From: Porodaedalea pini
Taxonomy: Eukaryota > Basidiomycota > Agaricomycetes > Hymenochaetales > Hymenochaetaceae
Reading direction: 5' to 3'
NCBI GenBank assembly: GCA_002794775.1
Contig: NBAY01000001.1
Location: 496,001 to 560,000, forward strand
DNA: 64,000 bases
A program made the position numbers and the translations under genes. Shown here in pieces: positions 48,601-58,239 of this stretch (positions are counted from its first letter, which is position 1; each line of letters starts with the position of its first letter). The notes beneath the pieces are model-generated. The model ran no database searches and was not told the DNA's origin. It saw only the letters and a program-made list of their open reading frames with translations.

Positions 48601-48626
48601 CCTCGGCGTGGAGGATGACTTGTCAT
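45618..48626 (-). pseudogene. Gag-like polyprotein with zinc knuckle and AYR-VPE repeat tail
   Basis: One minus-strand frame of about 1,000 codons from MTSHPPRRGAEDAPLFDG to a TAA at 45,618. The first 270 residues or so are capsid-like (LPWYFEDIEYIAMECSLDDAAKIRYTKYYA). A retroviral-type zinc knuckle follows, C-A-F-C-GNTS-H-YIRS-C (CX2CX4HX4C, near 47,840-47,885). Next is an acidic helical linker (MAEILEEVSEEELEVAKYEILLNKAKKR) and then roughly 600 residues of degenerate repeats containing AYRxVPE, with Y, V, P and E best kept. The frame is interrupted by TGA at 48228, 47265 and 47154; the last two fall exactly in the arginine of an AYR unit. No enzyme domain follows. The frame nearly reaches the 3' LTR. 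Confidence 0.78.
45880..47480 (-). repeat. Degenerate AYR-VPE coding repeat array
   Basis: On the plus strand GGTAC or GGTAT words occur every 10-40 bp across 1.6 kb; on the minus strand they code V-P or Y-R. Units are irregular in length (about 10-16 residues) and larger blocks of about 50 residues are duplicated, for example the parts ending CVPEVKCGGFSAYRAVPAPD, found twice. Confidence 0.85.
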
Positions 48627-48794
48627 GGTTGTGCTAGGCGTACCAGGGCTTTGACCACCACTATTCTGGTACGCAGAAGAGTCAGTTTCTAAAATTGGAG
48701 ACTATGCTCCTTGACAAAATTGATAGCGAGGTGAGTCCTGTTGGTAATCAAATGAATACAACACGGTTGACCCCCCCTCGCGGTGGGCTCCACT

Positions 48795-49680
48795 TGTAGA
48801 TCCTGTGTATGGGTTGTTTAGGATCGGTAGTTCGTTTGGGGACGTGTTTCCATTGAGTTATGAAGTAAATATAAGCTCGGTATGAGCATGGGAAAAATCT
48901 CGGTACACGTCGGTACGCATCGGTACGTGTCGGTATGTGTTGGTATGCGTCAATATTTAAAGGTGCTCTGGACGCGATGTGAGTGTCGGTACAGAGCCGG
49001 AATGAGCGAGATATCAAATCCGGTGCGAGACAATAGCAATAGCAGAGATGAGAATGAAAACAAGACAAGAGATGAGACTGAAGACGAGGTTGCCACGAAA
49101 CTAACTGTTGCGGAGACTAACTGCACGCAAGGAAGCTGCCCTATCTGAGGGGAACTCTGCAGTAGTATTTCCTCCCTTGCTACCTATGACAGGGAAGTCC
49201 CTAAATACAAGGTGCAAGAGATCTATCTACAGGAAAATTATTCCAAAGTGAGTATAATGTGCATACCGGATGAAACATAGAGCGTCGGAGAGAAAACATT
49301 TGGAATGTAAGAGAAACATAGAAATTCAAAAGAAAACCTGTCCATGCGACAACTTCCCCATTTGCTTCAGTCCATCATCCAGTCATATCGCAGCTCCACC
49401 GGAACTGAGATCCTCCAATCGGTGAGTTGTCACCCATCATCGGGCAGATCTCCAGTACGCATCCCAACTGACTCCAATGACATAAGCTTTCCGGTACATC
49501 CCGAATTGCCAGGGGGATCTTCCTAGTGATCTGCTGATGTGATGTTGGGCAAATCATCCTGTGTCCGGTACGCGTCGGGCAAATCATTCTGCATCTGGTA
49601 CGTGTCAATAGCTGTTGGAATGTGCAACGGATGGCCTCTAGAGGGATCTGCAGTGGTTGGCCACTCACCGGAACTCTACA
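48795..49680 (-). repeat. LTR (5' LTR of the minus-strand element)
   Basis: 886 bp, partner of 44488-45375, with decamers at 48901-48950. Followed by the TCGG duplication at 49681-49684. Confidence 0.92.
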
Positions 49681-50630
49681 TCGGTTGAAGAACTTTGATT
49701 GTGATGATGATGAACTTCAGTTCTCGACTGTTGATCAAGAGGATGTCATCATTAAAGACGATAAGATGTATGAGCACAAACGTCTACGCATCAACTACAC
49801 GACGTATGATATGCAGCGGGAACATGATTCTATTAATCCTACCTCCATTACTTCAGACGTCATGCTTCTATCGAGGGACTCGGATGCTGTCTCAAAGTCT
49901 ATATCGCCATTCTGGTACACTCGAGTGATTGGGATATATCATGTCGATGCGCAGCTCAGGAGCAATGGAAACACGGCACCGAGTCGTTTGGATTTCCTGT
50001 GGGTTCATTGGTTCGGCCGAGCCATGGAAGATAGGTTTGGCGATGATGCCTGTTGATTGGAACACGTAAGATTCATTACAAGGGAAGATGAGTCCCCGCC
50101 GTTCGGTTTTGTAGATCCAGCTGTCGTCATTCGCACTGCCCATTTAATTCCCGCATTCCATTATGGACGCACAGATGCGCTCCTGTCTCCATCTTATCTA
50201 GTTCAAATCAAAGAACCAAACGATATTATAACAGACTGGGAATTGTTCTATGTGAATAAGTAGGTCAGAATTGCCTTATCTCCCATTGGACTGAAACTGA
50301 TAGATGTACAGATTTGCCAACCGTGATTTATTCATGCATCACCGAGGCGGTGGAGTAGGCCACACCACAGCACACAATGCTGAGAATGCGAACCATGTAC
50401 CAGCAGACTTGTATAGCAAGCTGGGCGTACACCGCTCTGATGAAGAAGATGACGAGATGGACGTTGAACCTGCAGAAGAAGTTGAGACTTTGCTCGAGTG
50501 CATTCAAAGTGAAGTGGGAGATGACGGACACGATAGTGAAGGCAGAGATGAGGAAATGGAAGACTCTGAGTCTGAAGGATTGGTACTGGACAATGAATCT
50601 GCCGATGAGGAGATGCCAGTCCAAAATTAA
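49681..50630 (+). pseudogene. Plavaka-type DNA transposase, 3' part
   Basis: Continuation of the gene broken at 44,487. Family blocks: LKNFDCDDDELQFSTVDQEDVI, then YEHKRLRINYTTYDMQREHDSINP, then SPFWYTRVIGIYHVDAQL, then LDFLWVHWFGRAMEDRFG, then ESPPFGFVDPAVVIRTAHLIPAFHYGRT. A small intron after TDWELFYVN joins FANRDLFMHHRGGGVGH, the usual C-terminal block. The tail is very acidic (EEDDEMDVEPAEEVE) and ends at 50,630. An in-frame TGA at 50054-50056 again replaces an expected arginine. Confidence 0.85.
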
Positions 50631-50648
50631 TCGGGCACTCTGTCTCCT

Positions 50649-50707
50649 TGAGTAGTCTGAGGTGCCGTCATGATTGGCAGATGAAGGAAGGTGTGGATTA
50701 TACTCTT
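50649..50707. repeat. 59-bp direct repeat, copy 1
   Basis: Matches 57165-57223 at 55 of 59 positions. All four differences are transitions. The chromovirus lies between the copies. Confidence 0.85.
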
Positions 50708-50926
50708 GATGAGAGCCATTGTGATGAGTTGGCATCTGTGACACCCAAAGAAGGCGAGCAGAGCAGCTGTCGTTTCGTGAGATTCGGGGAAGCAACGACA
50801 TGGCAAGGCCTGCACCAATGGGACTGGGTGCACGAGCCTGAGGAGACTGAACCTGCGTGGGCTAGCTGCATGCAGAGATCGCAGCCGGTGAGATGACGGA
50901 TGCATAAGCCAATGATGGATGGCTGG

Positions 50927-51316
50927 TGTCAGAACTTGAACTTTTACCTTTTCTTTATTTCCCCTTTTCCTTTTCCTTTTCTTTTAATCACTTCCCACAC
51001 TCCCTTCATATAACCTTCATTCGTTCCATTCCCACTCATTATGTAATGTTAGGTAATATAGTCCCACGGTCGTCGCTATATAAGGTCTCAGGAATCGCAT
51101 GAACTCCTTGTTCTGCTTTTCCTCTTACCTCCGCGACGACCTAGGTGAGACTCATCCCCCTTGTATTAGTCTAGTCTTGTATTAATCCTCTTACCTCCGC
51201 GACAACCTAGCCTGAGTACAGCGTGTCCCGAGTCTCCACTCGAGTATAGCACGTCCCAGACGACAGTCAGCCAAGGCCTGCCCAGTCCGAGTTGTCTCCC
51301 GGACTCCCGCCTAACA
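50927..51316 (+). repeat. 5' LTR of the chromovirus
   Basis: 390 bp. TATATAAG near 51,077 is a probable TATA box for the element transcript. Confidence 0.93.
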
Positions 51317-51783
51317 TAAAAGCAGAACCCCACCCAGGCTCATCCCCAGCGTATGTCGTTGCTGTCGACTCGCCTTCACTCGGTCTAGAGGAGCGCTCCC
51401 CTCGACAGACTTGACGTGTAGAACCCCTAAACGACAAACCCTCAACCCTGCCCGGACGTTTTCGGACGTTCGTGTATTACGTAAACCCACACCCGACCTT
51501 TCCCGACCCTGGCTCTCCGCCTCTCCCTCTGGTGGAGGAACCATCTGACCTGGACGTGGGTAACACACCGTGTACAGTCCTCGACGTTGTTGTCGATTGT
51601 GCTCTCGGCCGCCTCCTTCCGTTTGGTCATCAAATTCGCCGACGAACCTGTCCTTCACCAGCGTAATGTTCATCCGGACAACCAACCCCTCCCAGTTCCC
51701 CCCCCGGTCTAGTCAACATAGATCTTACCGAGGAACAACAGTGGGCTCTCCCTCATTCGTCGCGCTACGACACCGAACGACAG

Positions 51784-53106
51784 TTGTACGTAGCCGACGA
51801 TAGAAACCACGTCACCCATAACCTCTGGTGGAGTGACATTAGACACGCCTGGTACTCAACTGACCCATCAGGCGAAAGAACTCAGTGGGCGCCTCGAACC
51901 CCTCGCGCCCCAGCATCCCCTACCATTTCGACATCGGCGGTTGTCCTTCCCAGCGAACCAGGAGGATACCGAACGCCCCGCAGAGACTCATCACCGCCGA
52001 CACCCCCTGAACGCCTAACGCACACGCCCGTACCAGTGATGTCGGAAGGCTTTACCCAAAGGCAGCAACAGGAAATCGCAGCGATAGTAGCGGCTGCCTT
52101 TACCCGTGCCGCAACAAATGCCCCTGCAGCCCAAACCCCAGCTCCCTCGATTGACGTCGCTCGGCCACGCGAATTCGCTGGCGGCGATGACTACCTCGAC
52201 TTCAAACGTGAAGTCCTTCTCTTTGTCTCGGCGAACCCCACGAAGTACCCCTCATCGTCGAGCAAAATCTATGTCGCCCTCTCCTACCTCAAGGGTGGCA
52301 ACGCGTCGACATGGGCGCAAAACTACATCCAGGAATTCACAACGGGTGGCGTCGTGAGCTTCACGGATGACTGGACCAAGTTTCAGGAACGACTGGATGC
52401 TTCCTTCGACGACCCGAACAGGAAGGAGAAGGCGTTGAAGAAGTTCCGAGACAAGGTCCAGAAGGACCTCTCTGCCGACGAGTTCTTCCAGGATCTCGAC
52501 GTGATCATCAAGGCAGCGGAGCTGAAGGATGATAGCGTCATTTGCGACCGCCTGAAGCACGCAATGAACATCGAGGTGGTCCACGGGGTGTTGAGGTCGA
52601 CGCCAGTACCGACGACGTATGAGGCATGGAAGAAGAAAGCCGTCGAAATCGACCGGGGCAAACAACAGATTCGCGCGATCCAATGAGGTAGGACGTTACC
52701 ATTCACGCCCCGCCCGACGCCCCAACAAGCGCCCCCCGCGCGCCGACAGGTGGTGGCCCCGCACATCGACAAACGCGACGCGACTGGAGTCACCTTCGGA
52801 GGCGCTGGCCAGCCGATGGACGTTTCGATGAACGAGGCACAACGCCGACGCGCGTGCTGGATCTGCGGCGGTTTGGGCCACTTTAAGGACAAGTGCCCGC
52901 AAGCAAAACCGATCATCCAGCGTATGCTGGAACTGATGGCACCAGGTGAACGTCGCGTCCTCGCCAATGAGCTCGGAGCGATGAAGGAATCGGCATTCGA
53001 GGAAGTCGTAGACACTCGAAGGTCGACGGTGGAAGAATATGTTGAGGAGGGAGAGAATGACGAAGAGGTTGTCGACTCGCAGGGTTTTGCGAGTGGTCAG
53101 GCATAG
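51784..53106 (+). pseudogene. Chromovirus Gag
   Basis: Capsid region RPREFAGGDDYLDFKREVLLFVSANPTKYPSSSSKIYVALSYLKGG and WTKFQERLDASFDDPNRKEKALKKFRDKVQKD, typical of Ty3/gypsy Gag. The nucleocapsid zinc knuckle is C-W-I-C-GGLG-H-FKDK-C (CX2CX4HX4C). An in-frame TGA at 52684-52686 separates the two parts, otherwise one frame. The natural stop is TAG at 53104-53106. The true start is unclear: the frame is open from 51,667 but the first in-frame ATG is at 52,039. Confidence 0.8.
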
Positions 53107-56100
53107 CCATCGGGGCGACTGACCAAGAAGAACAAGGGACTTCAAATCCGGACTCGTTAAAATATAACCAACCGTCTGTACAATACGTAGATGCAAACGA
53201 CGTCGATGGTTTTCCCGAGTACGAAGCCCCCACCGGTGTGAAAGGAAGTGAAGAGTATGAGCAGCTGTTCATGAGAGGGACTGGCGGACGCCAGCTGGAC
53301 CTTCTCCTGAATGTCGGGCACAGCGTGGAAGGTGAAGTGAGGGAGGTGGACGCACACGCGCTCGTAGATTCGGGTTGTACGGGATCGTGCATTGACGTGA
53401 GATTCGTCGAACGGTACAGGCTAGAGACAAAGTGTTATATCCGACCCCTTGCGGTACTCAATGCCGATGGCACACACAACGAAGCCGGGTTGATCGAGGA
53501 GTACGTTGACATTGAACTTACGATCGGTCACCATAAGGAACGGATCGTCCTGGCGGTAACCTCACTGGCGTCATCTAACATCTTCCTGGGGTACGACTGG
53601 CTTTGACAGCACAACCCGGAGGTCGACTGGAAGACGGGTACACTCGACTTTACTCGCTGCCCGAGCGAATGTGCGATCGAAAGGGAGCCAGTGGAGGACC
53701 TAGGTGAAGTGAAGGAGGTGGTGGAGCAGATGAGGAGGGTGAGTGGGATGCGAATGGACAAGGCGTCCTGGCCCACATACCTCGATGATTACGCCGACGT
53801 CTTCTCGGAGAAGGGATTCGAGAAACTGCCGGAACACCGCCCATGGGACCATGTCATCGACTTGAAACCCGACTTCAAACCTAGTGACTGCAAGATCTAT
53901 CCACTGACACCAACGGAGCAGGAGTCGCTGAAGGATTTCCTCGAGGAGAACTTGAAGTCTGGTCGTATACGCAGGTCAATATCCCCGATGGCCTCGCCTT
54001 TCTTTTTTATCAAGAAAGCCGACAAGTCCCTACGCCCGATCCAGGACTACCGAAAGCTTAATGACGGTACAGTCAAGAACAAGTATCCCCTTCCCCTCAT
54101 CGACGAACTCGTCGACAAGGTCAAGAAAGCGAAATACATCACTAAGCTTGACCTTCGCTGGGGATACTACAACATCCGGATCCGCGAAGGCGACAAGTGG
54201 AAGGCAGCGTTCCGCACAAACATGGGTCTCTTCGAACCGACAGTAATGTTCTTCGGTCTCTGCAACGCCCCGGCGACGTTCCAGGCTTTTGTCAATCACA
54301 TCTTCAAGGACCTGATTTACGCTAACCTGATCATCGTATACCTCAACGACATATTGATCCTCTCGGAAACCATTGAGGAACATATAGACACGTCGAGGCG
54401 CATCCTCCAGATCCTTCGAGAGAATGGCCTATACCTGAAACCAGAGAAGTGTGAGTTCGATGCCAAGGTCGTCAAATACCTCGGTCACATCATCGGCAAC
54501 GGTGAGATCAGAGCCGACCCGGCGAAGACGGAGGTGATTGCGAACTGGCCTATCCCGCGAAACCTCAAGGAGCTACAACAGTTCCTCGGCATGGGAAACT
54601 GGCTGAGACGGTTTATTAAGGACTACAGCAAGGTGGTCTGACCGTTAACATCGTTAACAGGCAAGAAGGACTGGGCATGGGAGACCGAACAGCAGGAAGC
54701 GTTCGAGGAGCTGAGACGACGTCTCTGCTCACCTCCAGTCCTTGCGATCGCCAATGACGAGGGCCCTTTCCACGTAGAGGCGGACTCGTCGAACTACGCG
54801 CTCGGAGGTGTGCTGTTGCAGAAGCAAGAAGGGAAGTGGAGGGTGATCGCCTACCGATCGGAAGCGCTCCTGCCGGCGGAATGAAACTACAAAATCTATG
54901 ACAAGGAGATGCTTGCCATCGTTTCGGCGCTCAAGGAGTGGCGACAATACCTCCTTGGCGCCCGACACAAGATCGAGATCTGGTCCGACCACGCCAACCT
55001 GACCTACTTCAAGTCGGCACAGAAGCTGAGCTACCGACAAGCTCGCTGGCGAACCGAACTCGAAGAATTCGACTTCCACCTCAAACACAAACCGGGGAAG
55101 ACAATGGGCAAGGCCGACCTGCTGTCGCGCAAAACGGGTTATGATCAGGGCAAGGGTGACAACGATGATGTTGTATTCATCAAGGAGAAATGGCTGAACC
55201 GTGGAGTGGTGAGGGCATCACGTGATGAAGTGTTGGAACGAGTGGGTGAAGCGCAGAGAGCGCAGGATGAGTCGGAGAGGCCGACGAACATGGTGAAAGT
55301 CGACGGGTTGTGGTGGATGAAAGGCAAGGTGTACGTACCGTCGACGATGAAGGAAGCGGTATTGCGGGAGTGCCACGACTCGACCCTGGCAGGACATCCT
55401 GGATCGTCGAAGATGGTCGAACTGGTACGTCGAGACTTCTGGTGGGCGTCGATGTTCTCCGATGTCCGAACATACATCCGAGGATGCGACCGTTGCCAAC
55501 GGACGAAAGCCTTAAGAACGTCGAGGTCGAGACTGCTTCATCCAAATGTGATCCCTGAAGGTCCCTGGGAGATTGTCACGGTCGACCTAATCGGAGAGCT
55601 CCCGGACTCTAAGGGACACAATGCGATCTGCGTCTTCGTGGACAGATTCTCAAAACAGATGCATGCAATCCCGACGACGACGAAACTGTCAGCGGAAGGC
55701 ATGGCTCAGTTGTACTGCGACCACGTCTTCCGCCTCCATGGCTTACCGAAGAAGATCATCCACGACCGAGGCACACAGTTCGATGCATCGATGATGAAGG
55801 AGCTGTACAAACTCCTACACATCGAAGGCAACCCGTCAACGGCATACCACCCGCAAACGGACGGTCAAACAGAATGCGTCAACCAAGAGCTCGAACAGTA
55901 CCTCCGGCTCTTCGTCGATCATCGGCAATCGGATTGGAAGGACTGGCTCCCCCTCGCAGAGTTCGCCTACAACAACCGCGAACATTCAGCGACAAAGATG
56001 TCACCCTTCTATGCAAACACCGGACGTCACCCTATGAGCTTTGACACTGTACGAACTTCCTCTGCCAATATGTCGGCGGAAGAATTCGCGAAGCACATCA

Positions 56101-56732
56101 AGGAGACTCATCGCGTGGCAAAGGACAATCTAGTTAAGGCGGCTGAGGACATGAAACGCTATCATGACCGGATGGCAGGAGCATCAGTGGAGTATAAGGC
56201 AGGAGACAAGGTTTTCCTCGATGGGCGAAACATCAGTACAGATTCGCCCATGAAGAAACTTGCCAACAAATGGTATGGTCCCTTCGACATCATTGACAAG
56301 ATTGGAGCGAGCGCGTACAAGCTCAAACTCCCAAAGCGATGGAAGAAGGTCCACCCCGTCTTCAACGAGGCACTACTCAAACCTGCCATCGAACCGACCT
56401 TCGAAAGCCAGAAACAGCCGCCGCCGCCTCCACCGGAAATCATCGACGACGAGGAAGAGTACGAGGTCGAGGAGGTCATTGACTCACGGCTGCACCGAGG
56501 TAAACTACAATACCTCATCAAGTGGGTCGGGTACAATGAACCGACCTGGCAATCAGAGAAGGACTTTGGTGAGAACGCAAAGGAGGCGATCGCTGAGTTT
56601 TACCTCAAACACCCCAGTGCTCCTCGCAAACTCGACATCCCTCGCTCACGACTCCGCCCGCTCTTCGTCGACACCGAGCCAGACGACCGCGATCTTGGTT
56701 GGTCGGGACGCCCAACCTTGAAGGGGGGGTAA
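53061..56732 (+). pseudogene. Chromovirus Pol (protease, RT, RNase H, integrase, chromodomain)
   Basis: Frame -1 to gag, open from 53,061. Protease: HALVDSGCTGS. RT: RSISPMASPFFFIKKADKS, RPIQDYRKLN, KLDLRWGYYNIRI, FFGLCNAPATFQ and the active site read as VYLNDILI, with Asn in place of the first catalytic Asp of YxDD. RNase H: FHVEADSSNYALGGVLLQ. Integrase: a His/Cys zinc finger ending CDRCQRTK, then the DDE core (VDLIGELPDSKGHNAICVFVDRFSK, IIHDRGTQFDA, STAYHPQTDGQTECVNQELE). C-terminal chromodomain: EEYEVEEVIDSRLHRGKLQYLIKWVGYNEPTWQ. TGA codons at 53604, 54639 and 54882 interrupt it; the last two stand where the family has arginine (A-R-P-L and A-E-R-N-Y contexts). Confidence 0.9.
53082..53124 (+). 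promoter_or_regulatory. Predicted -1 ribosomal frameshift signal between gag and pol
   Basis: Slippery heptamer GGGTTTT at 53082-53088, phased G|GGT|TTT in the gag frame. After a 5-nt spacer, TGGTCAG (53094-53100) can pair with CTGACCA (53119-53125), 7 bp, and GCC/GGC in the loop may extend it. The gag stop is 15 nt downstream, within the loop. A -1 slip enters the pol frame, whose last upstream stop is the TGA at 53,058. Confidence 0.65.
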
Positions 56733-57122
56733 TGTCAGAACTTGAACTTTTACCTTTTCTTTATTTCCCCTTTTCCTTTTCCTTTTCTTTTAATCACTTC
56801 CCACACTCCCTTCATATAACCTTCATTCGTTCCATTCCCACTCATTATGTAATGTTAGGTAATATAGTCCCACGGTTGTTGCTATATAAGGTCTCAGGAA
56901 TCGCATGAACTCCTTGTTCTGCTTTTCCTCTTACCTCTGCGACGACCTAGGTGAGACTCGTCCCCCTTGTATTAGTCTAGTCTTGTATTAATCCTCTTAC
57001 CTCCGCGACGACCTAGCCTGAGTACAGTGTGTCCCGAGTCTCCACTCGAGTATAGCACGTCCCAGATGACAGTCAGCCGAGGCCTGCCCAGTCCGAGTCG
57101 TCTCCCGGACTCCCGCCTAACA
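56733..57122 (+). repeat. 3' LTR of the chromovirus
   Basis: 390 bp, near-identical to 50927-51316, followed by GCTGG. Confidence 0.93.
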
Positions 57123-57127
57123 GCTGG

Positions 57128-58239
57128 AGCCGATGGAGTAGTACTCAGAATGAGAATTGTAACTTGAATAGTCCGAGGTGCCGTTATGATTGGCAGATGA
57201 AGGAGGGTGTGGATTATACTCTTCGAGTGAGATGTTGCCTGAGCCGCTTCGCGATAGTCTGAGGGAATGTCTGACAGCTGTCAGACAGCTGATGCCTGTG
57301 TGAATTTACCAACGAGTTCAAATGAATACTTCGAGGAGGCTTGATTGTAGAAAGACTTTGAGCAGGCAGTCATCATTTCATATGCTGAGGCAGACTCTGA
57401 GCTGACGGTGAAGAGTAGTTTCGGAATGTAGGAAGTTGAACGCGTCTGGCTGCTCGATGATGAGCGATTGCAGCAGGTAAGGGTCGAAGCCTGCAAGAGA
57501 TGAGTCGAGTTCGGACTTGAAGAGATCGGGGTGAGGTGTGAGGATGTCAGACGGGCTCGTGAAAGATGAAAAGTTGATTCACTAGGACTCCGACGATAAG
57601 CAAACAATCAGAGTCGAAGGTTCCTTTGTTGTACAAGATCGTAAACTACTTTCTTTTCAAGTTCACACCGCGCCCCCACCTTGCCAACTCGTCAATGTAC
57701 TTCTCGAGTGACAACGATGAGAATCCTCTCATTATCTATAGTCGCGTTTCAGTCGAACGGTGGACAATTTTTTGACAGTCAGACGCACCATTCGAAACTT
57801 GATTCTCATTTTCTTTCCTCCAGGATTTCCCTTTTTTTCGATTCGAGGCGGCGGTACCTGTGCAAGTATGTGGATGGTGAGAACTGTTGTACAGATGCAA
57901 GGGCAAGCTTGAATACTGACTATACAATTTTGATTGGCCGGCCGCACGCGATCGGGCTTCGTGTCCACCTTCTTCTGTACTTGTGTCGGTAAGGTGATCT
58001 TGCCCATGTGTAAATCGAGCGTAGCTAAGAAATGACAGACGTACGGGCCCTTGAATGACGGCGAGCTCGAGCTGAGGCATGCCCGGAACCGTATGCTTGA
58101 TTCGGTGAGCATGCTATGCACGCTTCTTAACTTAAGAAGCTCAAAACTAACTTTTTAGCATTTCAACGAGTTCTCGGTATGCCAACAACTCCGTAATATT
58201 CTCCAGATACCAGCTGAATCGTTTCTGTGTCTTACGACA
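57128..58239. other. Unassigned DNA between the chromovirus and the Ku70 fragment
   Basis: Contains copy 2 of the 59-bp repeat (57165-57223). A minus-strand frame at 57,732-58,121 is open but unrecognised. No complete gene is supported. Confidence 0.4.
57165..57223. repeat. 59-bp direct repeat, copy 2
   Basis: Partner of 50649-50707, right of the chromovirus. Confidence 0.85.

Larger units (their letters stand above)
44488..49680 (-). mobile_element. Gag-only (non-autonomous) LTR retrotransposon, minus strand
   Basis: LTRs of 888 and 886 bp with ends TGTAGA...TCTACA enclose 3.4 kb. On the minus strand, two bases inside the right LTR, TGGAGCCCACCGCGAGG (48776-48792) begins with TGG as a primer-binding site should. 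The only coding content is one long Gag-like frame with a zinc knuckle; no protease, reverse transcriptase, RNase H or integrase motif is found on either strand. It would need enzymes from another element. It sits inside the Plavaka gene, so it is younger than that copy. Confidence 0.82.
50927..57122 (+). mobile_element. Ty3/gypsy chromovirus (chromodomain LTR retrotransposon)
   Basis: Complete in structure: 390-bp LTRs (50927-51316, 56733-57122; TGTCAG...CTAACA), 5-bp target duplication GCTGG (50922-50926, 57123-57127), gag, and pol in the order protease, reverse transcriptase, RNase H, integrase, chromodomain. A polypurine tract (AAGGGGGGG) lies just before the right LTR, and the pol stop TAA abuts that LTR. 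The LTRs differ at only a few positions, so insertion is fairly recent. No TGG follows the left LTR directly, so the primer site is not obvious. Stops in gag and pol and a changed RT active site show this copy is dead. Confidence 0.93.

Noticed and set aside
52684..52686. Programmed stop-codon readthrough in chromovirus Gag
   Set aside because: The TGA lies before the zinc knuckle, no readthrough context is evident and three similar TGA codons break pol; mutation is simpler.
41459..54884. RIP of the TpCpG type known from some basidiomycetes
   Set aside because: The base before the mutated CG is A, C, G or T at different sites, so a TpCpG-specific process does not explain it.
57732..58121. 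130-codon minus-strand frame next to Ku70
   Set aside because: Tempting as a captured gene, but no motif is recognised and two overlapping frames are equally open.
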